Positions 15,279-23,248 of a DNA stretch of 23,961 nt are shown piece by piece. The DNA is from Chloroflexota bacterium (GTDB lineage: Bacteria; Chloroflexota; Dehalococcoidia; UBA3495): NCBI GenBank assembly GCA_022563275.1, contig JADFNR010000048.1, forward strand, positions 1 to 23,961, in the 5' to 3' direction. The position numbers and the translations under genes were made by a program. Below the pieces are notes generated by a model. That model made no database searches. It was not told the origin of the DNA and saw nothing but the letters and a program-made list of their open reading frames with translations. Every line of letters begins with the position of its first letter. Positions within the stretch are counted from its first letter, which is position 1.

Positions 15279-16472
15279 CTACCGCAAGTCCAACAAATAC
15301 CCAATCAGGGCATCGATCTCCTCGTCGCTAAGGTTTGAATCGCCATCCTGGTACAAAACCGCCCGCTCCGACATGTAGTTGCCAGGCTTGATGTCTTCTG
15401 GGTTGTGCAGCCATTCCCGCAGCGTGTTCTCGGACAGGTTGATTATACCTGCGGCGAGGGTCGCACGGGTTCTGAGGTCGGTTAGGTTGGGAGCCGGCAC
15501 CGGCGTGATGTCGGCCCCGGTTAGGAAGCCCTTCAGCCGGCTGGCGGAAAGGGCCGGGTCGTCGGGGCCGTCAATAGTATGGCAAAGGGTGCAGTTGGCC
15601 GCGAATATCTGCTTTCCCTTCTTGGCTTTGTCAGTGATGGCGGGTGGTTCGCCGTAGGCGGCAGCCCAGGAATCAAAGTCGGCCTGCTCCATCACGATGA
15701 CTCGGAAACGCATCAAAGCGTGGGCTATGCCACACAACTCAGCGCATTGCGCAAATAGAGTCACCGGCAGATCTTCGTCGATCTTGTCGGAGTCGGCCTG
15801 GAACCACATCTTATTCTCGTGGGTGGGGATCATGTCCAGCTTGCCGGCGAGCTTGGGCACCCAGAAACTGTGGATCACGTCATCGGAATAGAGACTCAAC
15901 GCGATGGGCCGGTCCACCGGGATCCGCAGCTCGTTGGCGGTGATGATCTTTTTGCCGTTTCCGGCGTCTGGGTATTCGAACTCAAACCACCATTGGTGGC
16001 CTGTGACGTTGACCTGCAAAGGGACGGGACCGGATTCGGGAGGTTTGTCGATCTCAAAGAGGGTGAATACGGACCAGATGCCCAATCCCATGACCAGGAT
16101 GGTGGGAATGATGGTCAGCACGATCTCTAATGTGTTGTTGCCATGAATCTGAGGCGGTTTGGGTTGTCCCGGGCGCTTGCGGTAGCGGATGATGGCGTAG
16201 AGAAGGACGCCCTCAACCAGGAAAAAGACCACCACCATGATCCACATGGTGACGTTGAATAAATCCAGCTGCGCTTGGGCCACCGGGCCGAATGCCTCCC
16301 AGGTGGACATGCCCTCTTTGGAACAACCGGCCACAAACAAGAAAAGGACCGCCAGCAGACTAAAGATGACTGAGCGTTTCTTCAGGCTACTGCGGCGTCC
16401 CGTGGGCCGGTTGGAGTTCGAAGTGGATTGCATGGGAAGGGATCCTGTACGCCGGAAGGACGACGGCCCCAT
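15279..16472 (-). CDS. coxB: Cytochrome c oxidase subunit II with C-terminal cytochrome c domain (caa3 type)
   Basis: The protein has 397 residues from the ATG at 16472, which has GGGGAG 6 bases upstream; the ATG at 16433 is an alternative that removes 13 residues. A basic N-terminus leads to a hydrophobic segment and lipobox FVAGC (Cys50). Two membrane helices follow at about 73-95 and 115-138. The CuA domain has all ligands: His201, Cys243, Glu245, Cys247, His251 and Met254 (FAQCAELCGIAHALM). Residues about 282-397 form a cytochrome c domain with CTLCH (294-298) and the likely axial Met367 (GNYMSER). The protein passes electrons from its own cytochrome c to CuA and on to heme a. It is the first gene of the oxidase operon, with a strong promoter upstream. 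Confidence 0.96.
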   Translation of the reverse strand: MGPSSFRRTGSLPMQSTSNSNRPTGRRSSLKKRSVIFSLLAVLFLFVAGCSKEGMSTWEAFGPVAQAQLDLFNVTMWIMVVVFFLVEGVLLYAIIRYRKRPGQPKPPQIHGNNTLEIVLTIIPTILVMGLGIWSVFTLFEIDKPPESGPVPLQVNVTGHQWWFEFEYPDAGNGKKIITANELRIPVDRPIALSLYSDDVIHSFWVPKLAGKLDMIPTHENKMWFQADSDKIDEDLPVTLFAQCAELCGIAHALMRFRVIVMEQADFDSWAAAYGEPPAITDKAKKGKQIFAANCTLCHTIDGPDDPALSASRLKGFLTGADITPVPAPNLTDLRTRATLAAGIINLSENTLREWLHNPEDIKPGNYMSERAVLYQDGDSNLSDEEIDALIGYLLDLR

Positions 16473-16602
16473 TTTCGGCTCCCCGGAGAATTATTCAGTT
16501 TGGCGACCACGCCTTTAGCAGGCCATTGGATGGGGCGGGTTTGCCCCTGGTTCCACCGTTACTTGAGCGCGTGTGTGCCAAATTTCACTAACCATTGGGG
16601 AC

Positions 16603-16630
16603 ATTATCACACGCCCAACTAGCCTGTCAA
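16603..16630 (-). promoter_or_regulatory. Promoter of the coxB-coxA-coxC-subunit IV operon
   Basis: On the minus strand a perfect TTGACA (-35, 16625-16630) is followed after 16 bases by GATAAT (-10, 16603-16608), with TG just before it. The predicted transcript start is near 16595, giving an untranslated leader of about 120 bases before coxB. The leader holds only a small GC hairpin (GGGGC/GCCCC at 16532-16547). It lies between ctaB and coxB, so the oxidase genes can be transcribed separately from ctaAB. Confidence 0.7.
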
Positions 16631-16679
16631 CGCATCTGAGCGTGGGCCAAGCCTGATGCCGTTGCCGCTGAAACCGGGC

Positions 16680-17597
16680 CTAGAACCGGTACACACCGTC
16701 GGGCAACATGACCGCGAATAACAGAGCCAGATAAAGCAACGAGAATAGATAAAGATGTTTGGCCCTGCGGACGGAGTACTCCCGTTTTAATTTCCAGGCG
16801 AAGGCGATGAACACCGCGCCCAGGACCGCCGCCGATGCCAGGTATATCAGGCCAACCGCATCCGAAGCGCCGAAGAGCAACGTCAGCGCCACCAATGCCA
16901 GGCTGTAGACAAATATGTTTTGGGCGGTGCGCTCTTCCCCCACCACCACCGGCAACATGGGGACTCCCGCCCGCTGGTAGTCTTTTTGGATCAACAACGC
17001 CAGGGCCCAAAAATGGGGCGGCGTCCAGAAAAAGACGATGGTGAACAGGTACAGGGCCGGCAGGTCCAGGCTGCCCGTGACCGCGGCCCAGCCGACCATC
17101 GGCGGTATGGCCCCGGCGGCGCCGCCGATAACGATGTTCTGCGGCGTGTTGCGTTTAAGCCAGCCGGTGTAGACCAATATGTAAAACAGCGTGGCCGACA
17201 GGGTGAGCGACGCTGAGAGCAGGTTCACCCAATAAGCCAGAACGAAGAAGGCCCCCAAGTTCAGGGCGATGCCGAAGGCCAGGGCGCTCATGGGCGCGAT
17301 ACGGTTGCTGGCGACCGGGCGCTGTGACGTCCGGGACATCATGGCGTCTATGTCCTGGTCCAGGAAGTGGTTGATGGCGTTTGCCCCGCCGGCTCCCAGC
17401 GCGCCTCCCACACACACCAGGACCAATGTCTGGAGCGATGGGATACCCTCTGCCGCCAGGAACATGCCGCCGATGGCGGTGATGAGGAGCAGGCTAATGA
17501 TCGGCGGCTTGGTGAGCGTCAGGTAGTCGTTGGCCAGGCCCACGATGCCGCCCGGTTTTTCAACCGCCGCCTGTCCCCGATCCACTCCTTCAGCCAT
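16680..17597 (-). CDS. ctaB: Protoheme IX farnesyltransferase (heme O synthase)
   Basis: This 305-residue UbiA-type prenyltransferase of the inner membrane adds a farnesyl group to heme b to make heme O. The first Asp-rich motif is seen as Asn76, Asp80 and Asp84 (NHFLDQDID), followed by SRTSQRPVA. The second conserved region has TPPHFWALAL and KDYQRAGVPMLP. Seven to nine hydrophobic segments span the chain, and length is normal. The start ATG (17597) overlaps the end of ctaA by 8 bases, so the two are co-translated. The product is passed to CtaA, and both serve the oxidase encoded downstream. Confidence 0.96.
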   Translation of the reverse strand: MAEGVDRGQAAVEKPGGIVGLANDYLTLTKPPIISLLLITAIGGMFLAAEGIPSLQTLVLVCVGGALGAGGANAINHFLDQDIDAMMSRTSQRPVASNRIAPMSALAFGIALNLGAFFVLAYWVNLLSASLTLSATLFYILVYTGWLKRNTPQNIVIGGAAGAIPPMVGWAAVTGSLDLPALYLFTIVFFWTPPHFWALALLIQKDYQRAGVPMLPVVVGEERTAQNIFVYSLALVALTLLFGASDAVGLIYLASAAVLGAVFIAFAWKLKREYSVRRAKHLYLFSLLYLALLFAVMLPDGVYRF

Positions 17598-18537
17598 TAG
17601 CCGCGCCGCTCCAACGGGTGCCAGGGCTGGAGAAGGTCAACACGATGAGGGCTGACACCGCGATCCACACCGCGGTGGCCATGGCCAGATGCAGGGCCCG
17701 CAGGTCTTGGCTCAAGTCAGACCATATCACTCCAGCTCCGACCAATACCTGGACCATGAAGAGGGCCATGGCCGCCATGGAAATGACTCTGATCTCGACC
17801 GGTTGGGTCCTCCCTCTAAAGCCCAGGTGCAGACTGTATAGAACGAACAGCCCCACGACCGCGGCAACATAACGGTGGGCCATGTGGATGATCTGCAGGC
17901 GGTGTTCAGGGAATGCGTTCCCAAAGCAACGCGGCCATTCCGAACAGGCGCCAAAGGCCCCGGTGATGGTCACATATGAACCTGAAAGCAACAGCAAGAA
18001 TACCGCCACCCCTGCAATGACGACCAAGGCCGGGAATCTGCGTGTCTTGCCGACCCCCCAACCGGGCATCTTTATCGCCAAAGGTCCTCGGTATGCGACC
18101 ACCGCCAGCACCACCAGTACCGCGACCAGGGCTTCACCGACCGCCAGGTGCGCCATGACAGCGGCGCCGGGAAGTTCGCTCAACACGGTGGCCCCACCCA
18201 GGGCGGCCTGGGCTATCACCAAGCCGAAGGCCACGGACGCAGGAACCAAGACCCACCGTTCCCGCCGGTAGCGCATCCAGGCTGCGATGAACAGGAACAG
18301 GATCAATGGGCCAACAACGAAAGACGCGGTCACCCGGTGGGAATACTCGATGAGGGCTTTGGTTTCAAGTGGGGGAAAGATGCCTCCATCGCAGCCCGGC
18401 CAGTCGGGGCAGCCGAGGCCCGATTCGGTGACACGTACAACTCCACCCAGGACCACCAGAGCGAATGTGGCGAGAACCGTGAATGCCGAGATGCCCCGGA
18501 ACCAGTCGTGAAACCTGCCGTCGTGGCCTAATCGCAT
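17590..18537 (-). CDS. ctaA: Heme A synthase
   Basis: This 315-residue protein with eight hydrophobic segments in two similar halves oxidises the C8 methyl of heme O to make heme A. Conserved features are RVTESGLGCPDWPGC with Cys43 and Cys49; Glu64 and His67 in EYSHR; His130 (AHLAVGEAL); a second Cys pair Cys198/Cys204 in the matching loop (ACSEWPRC); and His218/His221 plus His283 in the second half. The two Cys pairs make it a form with disulfide loops in both halves. No strong ribosome site precedes the ATG at 18537. It is the first gene of the ctaA-ctaB unit, with a candidate promoter about 240 bases upstream. Confidence 0.95.
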   Translation of the reverse strand: MRLGHDGRFHDWFRGISAFTVLATFALVVLGGVVRVTESGLGCPDWPGCDGGIFPPLETKALIEYSHRVTASFVVGPLILFLFIAAWMRYRRERWVLVPASVAFGLVIAQAALGGATVLSELPGAAVMAHLAVGEALVAVLVVLAVVAYRGPLAIKMPGWGVGKTRRFPALVVIAGVAVFLLLLSGSYVTITGAFGACSEWPRCFGNAFPEHRLQIIHMAHRYVAAVVGLFVLYSLHLGFRGRTQPVEIRVISMAAMALFMVQVLVGAGVIWSDLSQDLRALHLAMATAVWIAVSALIVLTFSSPGTRWSGAANG

Positions 18538-18947
18538 GACACCGGCTCGGTCTGAGGGTCTGGAAAGGCGGGAATTCCGTTGGGTTCGCCCCGGTAAGGG
18601 CCGCTAGTTCGAGGCCGTGGTTGGTGACTGCGTGTCATTGGTTCCTGGTTGACGGTCCCGATGAAGTCGGGGCTGGGCGTCGGGTCTCTCTGGGGCTATG
18701 TTATCACCGCGGCGTTTTCAGCCGGGCTGGGACTGATCGTGGCATGGGGCGGTAAAGTCGCACCACAGCGCACAGAACGTTATCATAGGGCCCAAATGAT
18801 GTCAATAAATTTCGTGCCTGGCCACGCACGACCCAAAGCGGGGTGGGCGGTGGTCTACATCCGATGCGGTGTGGCTGGCATGGGGTTAGTTTTGGGCCGA
18901 AGCGGTCTGGTTCTTGCGTGGTCTGTGTTATCATTTTCTGCGCTATC
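18538..18947. other. 410-bp divergent intergenic region between ctaA and the ABC exporter
   Basis: No convincing gene is seen here; the longest frame (plus strand from 18649) has no ribosome site and an unlikely composition. It holds a minus-strand promoter candidate for ctaA (18779-18805). On the plus strand, TGTTATCAT at about 18927-18934, directly before the ABC start, is an extended -10-like sequence. Transcription from that site would give an almost leaderless message. Confidence 0.5.
18779..18805 (-). promoter_or_regulatory. Candidate promoter for ctaA-ctaB
   Basis: On the minus strand TTGACA (18800-18805) is followed by GATAAC (18779-18784) with a 15-base spacer, slightly short. It resembles the cox promoter (same -35, GATAA at -10). 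The leader to ctaA would be about 235 bases. Confidence 0.45.
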
Positions 18948-19919
18948 ATGGAGCCTGCTGTCCAAGTTGAAAATCTAGTTAAGCGATTCGGTTCCTTCAC
19001 CGCGGTTGACGGGGTGACATTCGCCGTTGAGCGAGGTGAGGTCTTTGGGATTTTGGGCCCCAATGGGGCCGGCAAGACCACCACACTGGAGATCATTGAG
19101 AGTCTCCAGAAGCCAACGGAAGGCCGGGTCAGCGTTTTGGGGCTGGATGTGCAGTCCAACGCAGCCAAGGTGAAGGCCCGTATCGGAGTCCAACTCCAGG
19201 CCTCCGCCTACTATGATTACCTCAACCTCAAGGAGATCCTGGCACTGCTGGGCAGTTTTTACCCCTCCAGGGCCGCGCCTGAAGCTCTACTCGAGCAAGT
19301 TGGCCTGATGGATAAATCGGCCAGCCGCATGGCCGAACTCTCCGGCGGTCAACGGCAGCGGTTCGCCGTGGCGGCCAGCCTGGTCAATAACCCGGAACTG
19401 GTGATCTTGGACGAGCCCACCACCGGCCTTGACCCCCAGGCCCGCCGCAACCTTTGGGGCCTGATTCGAGAGGTCAATCAGCGCGGCGTCACCGTGGTCC
19501 TCACCACCCATTACATGGATGAGGCTGAGATGCTCTGTAACCGCCTGGCCATCATGGACCACGGGCAGCTTCTGGCATTGGACACGCCCCGGAACCTGAT
19601 CAATCAATTGGAGGCCAGCTACGCCGTGAAATTGACCTTGGACAAGCCGATGACCGTGGCCCAACTGGAGGCTCTGAACGGCGGCGTTGAGGTGGTCCAA
19701 ATAGAGGGCCAAGTCACGGAACGGACAGAGGAACAAGCTGATGAGGACGGCGGAGCGGAGAACACCTATCTGTTGCGGCTCGCCAACAGCCCTTCCGCGC
19801 TGCGGTCCATGCTGGACGAGATAGCCAAGGCCGGCCTGGGCCTGGAGAATCTTCAAATCACCCCCGTCACCCTGGAGGACGTCTTTCTCGATCTGACCGG
19901 CAGCGAGCTGCGAGACTAG
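18948..19919 (+). CDS. ABC transporter ATP-binding protein (DrrA/NodI-type exporter)
   Basis: The protein has 323 residues from the ATG at 18948. A longer frame to 18843 is rejected because homologous sequence starts at VQVENLVKRFG. All ATPase motifs are present: Walker A GPNGAGKTT (37-45), signature LSGGQ (131-135), Walker B LVILDEP (151-157) and the H-loop His188 (LTTHYMDEAE). The C-terminal 100 residues are the regulatory extension typical of drug, polyketide or lipid exporters, with an acidic insert (EEQADEDGGAE). No ribosome site is seen, and a possible -10 lies just upstream, so leaderless translation is plausible. The permease gene begins 2 bases after its stop. Cargo is unknown. Confidence 0.93.
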   Translation: MEPAVQVENLVKRFGSFTAVDGVTFAVERGEVFGILGPNGAGKTTTLEIIESLQKPTEGRVSVLGLDVQSNAAKVKARIGVQLQASAYYDYLNLKEILALLGSFYPSRAAPEALLEQVGLMDKSASRMAELSGGQRQRFAVAASLVNNPELVILDEPTTGLDPQARRNLWGLIREVNQRGVTVVLTTHYMDEAEMLCNRLAIMDHGQLLALDTPRNLINQLEASYAVKLTLDKPMTVAQLEALNGGVEVVQIEGQVTERTEEQADEDGGAENTYLLRLANSPSALRSMLDEIAKAGLGLENLQITPVTLEDVFLDLTGSELRD

Positions 19920-19921
19920 TT

Positions 19922-21010
19922 TTGGTTGCGTTGGTTCTGGCCAATCTGAAGATGATGGCGCGCAACCGCCAGGCCATCTTCTGGGCGTTGTTCTTTCCCC
20001 TGATGTTGGTTGTGGTGTTCGGCTTGTTCGATTTCAACGGGGTCGGCGCGGCCGACGTGGCCGTGATCGACCAATCGGGCGGCCCTAGGGCCGAGCTGTT
20101 CCGGGAGCGGTTGGAGGGTATAGAGTTCCTGGAACTGGAATTTGAGGAGCTTGACCCAAGTCAGGCGCGGGACAAAGTGGCCGACGGCGACCTGGGATAT
20201 TTGATAATCATCCCGGAGATGTTCGACCTCCCGGCAGCCCAGGCGCAAGCCGTGGCCCCGGCGCCGGTGACTCTGGTCTATAGCACCCGCAACCCGGACC
20301 GCAATCAACTGGTGGACGGCGCGGTCCGCAATCTGGTTTCTGAAATTCAATCGGAGAGCGGCCCCGTCGTGCCGTCCCAACTCCTGACGTCGGACGTGAT
20401 CCAGGTGCCTGAGGTCGACTATTTCGACACTGTGCTTCTGGGGTTGCTGGGGTTGGGAATCATGACCAACTCCATCATCTCCATCGCGGTCCGGATCAGC
20501 ACCTTCCGGAACCAGTCCATACTTAAGCGCCTTTTAGTGACCCCTCTTCCCATCTGGAAGTTTTTTGCCGCGGAGATCACGGCCCACGTGCTATTGGCCT
20601 TGGTGCAGGCGGCAATCATCTTGTCCCTGGGCGTCTTCGTGTTCGGAGGGCACGTCAACGGAAACATCCTGTGGGTCTTTGCGATCACGGCGTTGGGCAG
20701 CGTCGTGTTTTTGAACATCGGATTCATCCTGTCCGCCTGGGCCAAGTCCCCGGCGGCCGCCTCGGGGATGGGCAACGCCGTGGCCCTGCCCATGATGTTC
20801 CTTGGGGGAACTTTCTTCTCCACCGCGGCCCTGCCGTGGATCCTCCCTCAGCTGTCGTTGGCGCTGCCCCTTACGCCCATGTTGGCGGCGCTGCGCGAAG
20901 TCGCCATCGACAGCGCACCCATCTGGGATACCTGGCCATATCTGGCGGCCATGGGCGGCTGGGTGGTGGCCACGGCGCTGGCGGCCATCAAGGTGTTCAA
21001 GTTCGGATGA
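19922..21010 (+). CDS. ABC-2 type transporter permease
   Basis: The protein has 362 residues and starts at TTG 19922. The TTG is chosen because it restores the usual short lead (LANLKMMARNRQAIFW) before the first helix; ATGs at 19952 and 19955 are alternatives. The topology is that of ABC-2 exporters: one helix (FWALFFPLMLVVVFGLF), a large outside domain of about 140 residues (DVAVIDQSGGPRAELF onward), then about five helices from residue 165, with KRLLVTPLPIWKFFAAEI and the late MMFLGGTFFSTAALPW segment. It pairs with the ATPase encoded just before it to form an exporter. Its stop overlaps the start of the next gene (ATGA). The substrate cannot be inferred. Confidence 0.9.
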   Translation: MVALVLANLKMMARNRQAIFWALFFPLMLVVVFGLFDFNGVGAADVAVIDQSGGPRAELFRERLEGIEFLELEFEELDPSQARDKVADGDLGYLIIIPEMFDLPAAQAQAVAPAPVTLVYSTRNPDRNQLVDGAVRNLVSEIQSESGPVVPSQLLTSDVIQVPEVDYFDTVLLGLLGLGIMTNSIISIAVRISTFRNQSILKRLLVTPLPIWKFFAAEITAHVLLALVQAAIILSLGVFVFGGHVNGNILWVFAITALGSVVFLNIGFILSAWAKSPAAASGMGNAVALPMMFLGGTFFSTAALPWILPQLSLALPLTPMLAALREVAIDSAPIWDTWPYLAAMGGWVVATALAAIKVFKFG

Positions 21011-21351
21011 TACGGAGCGCAGAACGCCCTGGAGCAAAAAAACTAACGTTGGCAGCAGCCGTGTTGTTCATCGCGGTGGCTTGTGGCGGTGGCGGCGAAA
21101 AAGTTGTGACGGGGCTGGTGGTCGAGGCGGTCGAACGCAACCTGGCCGAGATAGAATTACTCCGGGTGCGGGACGGCGATGGCAGAGTATGGGAGTTCTC
21201 CACGGAGGGGTCCGTCGGGATCAGCGCCGCGCACCTGAGGCAACACCAAGTGCTCGGCGAAAAAGTCACGGTCACCTATAAGGAAAAGGACGGCCGTCTG
21301 ATCGCCGTGGATGTTCGCGACGCCGTGGCTCCAGGCCGTTACGGCCGTTAG
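21007..21351 (+). CDS. Small lipoprotein linked to the ABC exporter
   Basis: This 114-residue protein begins at an ATG that overlaps the permease stop (ATGA), so it is very likely translated together with it. A signal segment (KKLTLAAAVLFIAVAC) ends in a lipid Cys at residue 26, followed by GGGGEK. The remaining 85 residues look like a small beta-barrel of OB type (VTGLVVEAVERNLAEIELL, WEFSTEG, KVTVTYKEKDGRLIAVDV). I do not recognise a family. It could be a third exporter part on the outer face, or an independent sensor. Its last 4 bases overlap the end of the convergent thioredoxin-like lipoprotein gene. Confidence 0.8.
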   Translation: MIRSAERPGAKKLTLAAAVLFIAVACGGGGEKVVTGLVVEAVERNLAEIELLRVRDGDGRVWEFSTEGSVGISAAHLRQHQVLGEKVTVTYKEKDGRLIAVDVRDAVAPGRYGR

Positions 21352-22286
21352 AGAAGCTCTAGGAGTTTCGCCTCTATCTCGCCGGCCGTTGTGAACTGCT
21401 CGAATTTGGCGTGCACCAGGCCCTTTCTGTCGATAACGAACGTCCACGGCTCTGTGGGCAGTCCCCACTCATCCACTGCAGGCACCAGACCGCCGGTGGG
21501 CCTTTGGCCTTCCACCAGGTGGGGGTTTTCGAAGACCTCGACGTGGATATAGATCGCCCGGTCACCCACGCTCTCTTTGACCTTGGTCAGTTCTCCCACC
21601 TGGGGCCCGCAGGTGGCGCTAACGCAAAATGCCGGAGTGGCAAAGACGATCACCAGCGGCTTGTCCTGCTGCAGCGCCTCATGGATGGAAAACTCATAAA
21701 GGTCTAGGTCTGGCTCGAGTGAGCTGGTGATGTGAGAGATGTCGTCTGTGCCGGCGGCCGTGTGGGTCACGCTGGCGGGGGCAGGGGACCCGATGGCTGG
21801 AGTGCTGGATATTTCTTTGATGATGAAGCTGGTCTGAGCAAATACCGGGGCGCCGTCACGGGAAGTGAAATTTATGTCCAGCTCATAGGCTCCGGCGAGA
21901 TCAAGGTCAAACTCCGCCATGAACACACCGCCAACCACGGTGGGCCAATTTATGAATGTAGCGGTCACGGAATCTTTTAGCTCCCTGGTTTCTTCGCCGG
22001 GGACCAGGAAATATGCGCCCACTTCCGATGTTTCGCCAGCTACCGGCATTCCGTCCCGGTTAACCACCCCGAACAGTATGCGGTTCACTCCGACCGCCAG
22101 GTCGGATGTGACGATGACGCCGGAGAATTCCGGTCCGCCTGCTTGTTGTTCACTGGAGATGATTGGGCCGTCGGAGCCCGAGGAGCATGCCGCCGCCAAG
22201 AAGAGCAGCAAGGGAGCGATGAGGAAAAGGGTGCGTGGGTCGAGAATCCGTGATATCCGCCCAGCCCCGTCGGCCAAAATTAACAT
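21348..22286 (-). CDS. Two-domain lipoprotein with thioredoxin-like C-terminal domain
   Basis: This is a 312-residue protein with AAGGA 7 bases before the ATG. The signal peptide ends at lipobox LAAAC (Cys34). Residues about 50-160 form a beta-rich domain (GVNRILFGVVNRDGMPV, AGAYELDINF) resembling Ig-like or FixH/YtkA-type domains. Residues about 195-312 look like a thioredoxin fold: strand LVIVFATPAFC, then Cys221 and Cys226 spaced CxxxxC (CVSATCGP), strand AIYIHVEVFE, a cis-Pro-like PWTFVID and a C-terminal helix. The Cys spacing differs from thioredoxin (CxxC) and from Sco proteins (CxxxC). An extracytoplasmic redox or copper-handling role, possibly in oxidase assembly, is an inference from fold and neighbourhood. 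Confidence 0.82.
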   Translation of the reverse strand: MLILADGAGRISRILDPRTLFLIAPLLLFLAAACSSGSDGPIISSEQQAGGPEFSGVIVTSDLAVGVNRILFGVVNRDGMPVAGETSEVGAYFLVPGEETRELKDSVTATFINWPTVVGGVFMAEFDLDLAGAYELDINFTSRDGAPVFAQTSFIIKEISSTPAIGSPAPASVTHTAAGTDDISHITSSLEPDLDLYEFSIHEALQQDKPLVIVFATPAFCVSATCGPQVGELTKVKESVGDRAIYIHVEVFENPHLVEGQRPTGGLVPAVDEWGLPTEPWTFVIDRKGLVHAKFEQFTTAGEIEAKLLELL

Positions 22287-22399
22287 TTAATGGTCCTTCT
22301 GATATTGGGTGGAAAGACGCCCGGCGGAGTAACACTTGAATCGGCTTTCCTATTTGGATGTCACATTCACCGTATGAGGTGCGGCTGGTAGTAGCGACG

Positions 22400-23194
22400 C
22401 TAGTAGTGCATCCCTCTACCCGCCCCGCCTTCCACGGCGATGGTCTGGCCGGTGATGGCCCCGGCGCGGTCGGAAACCAAGAACAAGATCAGGTCGGCGA
22501 TGTCCTGAGATTCCACCATCCGGCCGATGGGGATCAGGGATACCGCCCGGCGCTCGGACTCTTCGAGGGTGATGTTGGCGTCTCTAGCCTGGCGCTCCAG
22601 CACCATGGTCTGGCGGGGCGTCCGGGTGGTGCCGGGATGGATGCAATTGATCAGGATGCCGTCGGGCGCGAACTGGTCCGACAGGTTCTTGGCGATGTTG
22701 GAGACCGCCGAGTTGGTCACGCCGTTGCTGTTGGTCAGGATGTTGGCGGAGCGGGCGGCCATGCCGCCGATGTTGATTATCCTTCCGCCGCCCCGCTTCT
22801 GCATGTGGGGGATCACCTCCCGCGAGCAGCGGACGTAGCCCATGACCTTGACGTTGATGTGGTTCAACCAGTCTTCGTCGGCCAGCTCCATGAAGGGCGC
22901 AGCTTTGGAGTTAACCGCGTTGTTGATCAGGATGTCCACCCCGCCCAGTTCGGCCACGGTGGTGGCGACCAGATTCTTGATGTCATCGGGGTCGCCCATG
23001 TCGGCCTGTACGGCCAGGGCCTTGCGCCCGGTCTTGGCCCTGATCTCGGATGCGGCGTCCTCCAGGTCATCCATGCCCCTGGCGCAGATGGCCACGTCCA
23101 CACCCTCTTGGGCCAACGCCAAAGCCGTGGCGCGGCCGATGCCCTTGCTGCCGCCGGTCACGATGGCGATCTTTCCTTCTAGTGACAGGTTCAT
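22400..23194 (-). CDS. SDR-family protein lacking the catalytic Ser-Tyr-Lys set
   Basis: This 264-residue classical-length SDR has GGGAGG 9 bases before the ATG. Cofactor features are intact: TGGSKGIG (13-20), CARG with Arg39 and no Asp38 (suggesting NADP(H)), and INNA (90-93 region). At the positions matching the catalytic residues of the other SDR in this window (Ser144, Tyr157, Lys161) it has Gly144, Asn157 and Asn161, each confirmed from the codons. The surrounding sequence (NIGGMAARS, SNGVTNSAVSN) and the C-terminal part (INCIHPGTTRTP, IAVEGG) are otherwise normal. It may bind the nucleotide without normal catalysis, use another mechanism, or belong to an atypical SDR branch. It lies downstream of the MmgE/PrpD gene on the same strand. 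Confidence 0.92.
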   Translation of the reverse strand: MNLSLEGKIAIVTGGSKGIGRATALALAQEGVDVAICARGMDDLEDAASEIRAKTGRKALAVQADMGDPDDIKNLVATTVAELGGVDILINNAVNSKAAPFMELADEDWLNHINVKVMGYVRCSREVIPHMQKRGGGRIINIGGMAARSANILTNSNGVTNSAVSNIAKNLSDQFAPDGILINCIHPGTTRTPRQTMVLERQARDANITLEESERRAVSLIPIGRMVESQDIADLILFLVSDRAGAITGQTIAVEGGAGRGMHY

Positions 23195-23248
23195 GGTTAT
23201 GGGCCTCCCTCGCGATAGAGTTTCAAGTTGCTACGCTCCATCGACGAT

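Noticed and set aside
16532..16547. Small GC hairpin in the cox leader as a possible attenuator
   Set aside because: Only five pairs and no U-tract; too weak to call a terminator or riboswitch.
18649..18978. 109-codon plus-strand frame before the ABC gene
   Set aside because: No ribosome site, ends inside the ABC gene in another frame, and has no recognisable features apart from chance hydrophobic runs.
22358..23182. 274-codon plus-strand frame across the second SDR
   Set aside because: Antisense shadow of a well-supported SDR; composition is that of a mirrored frame.
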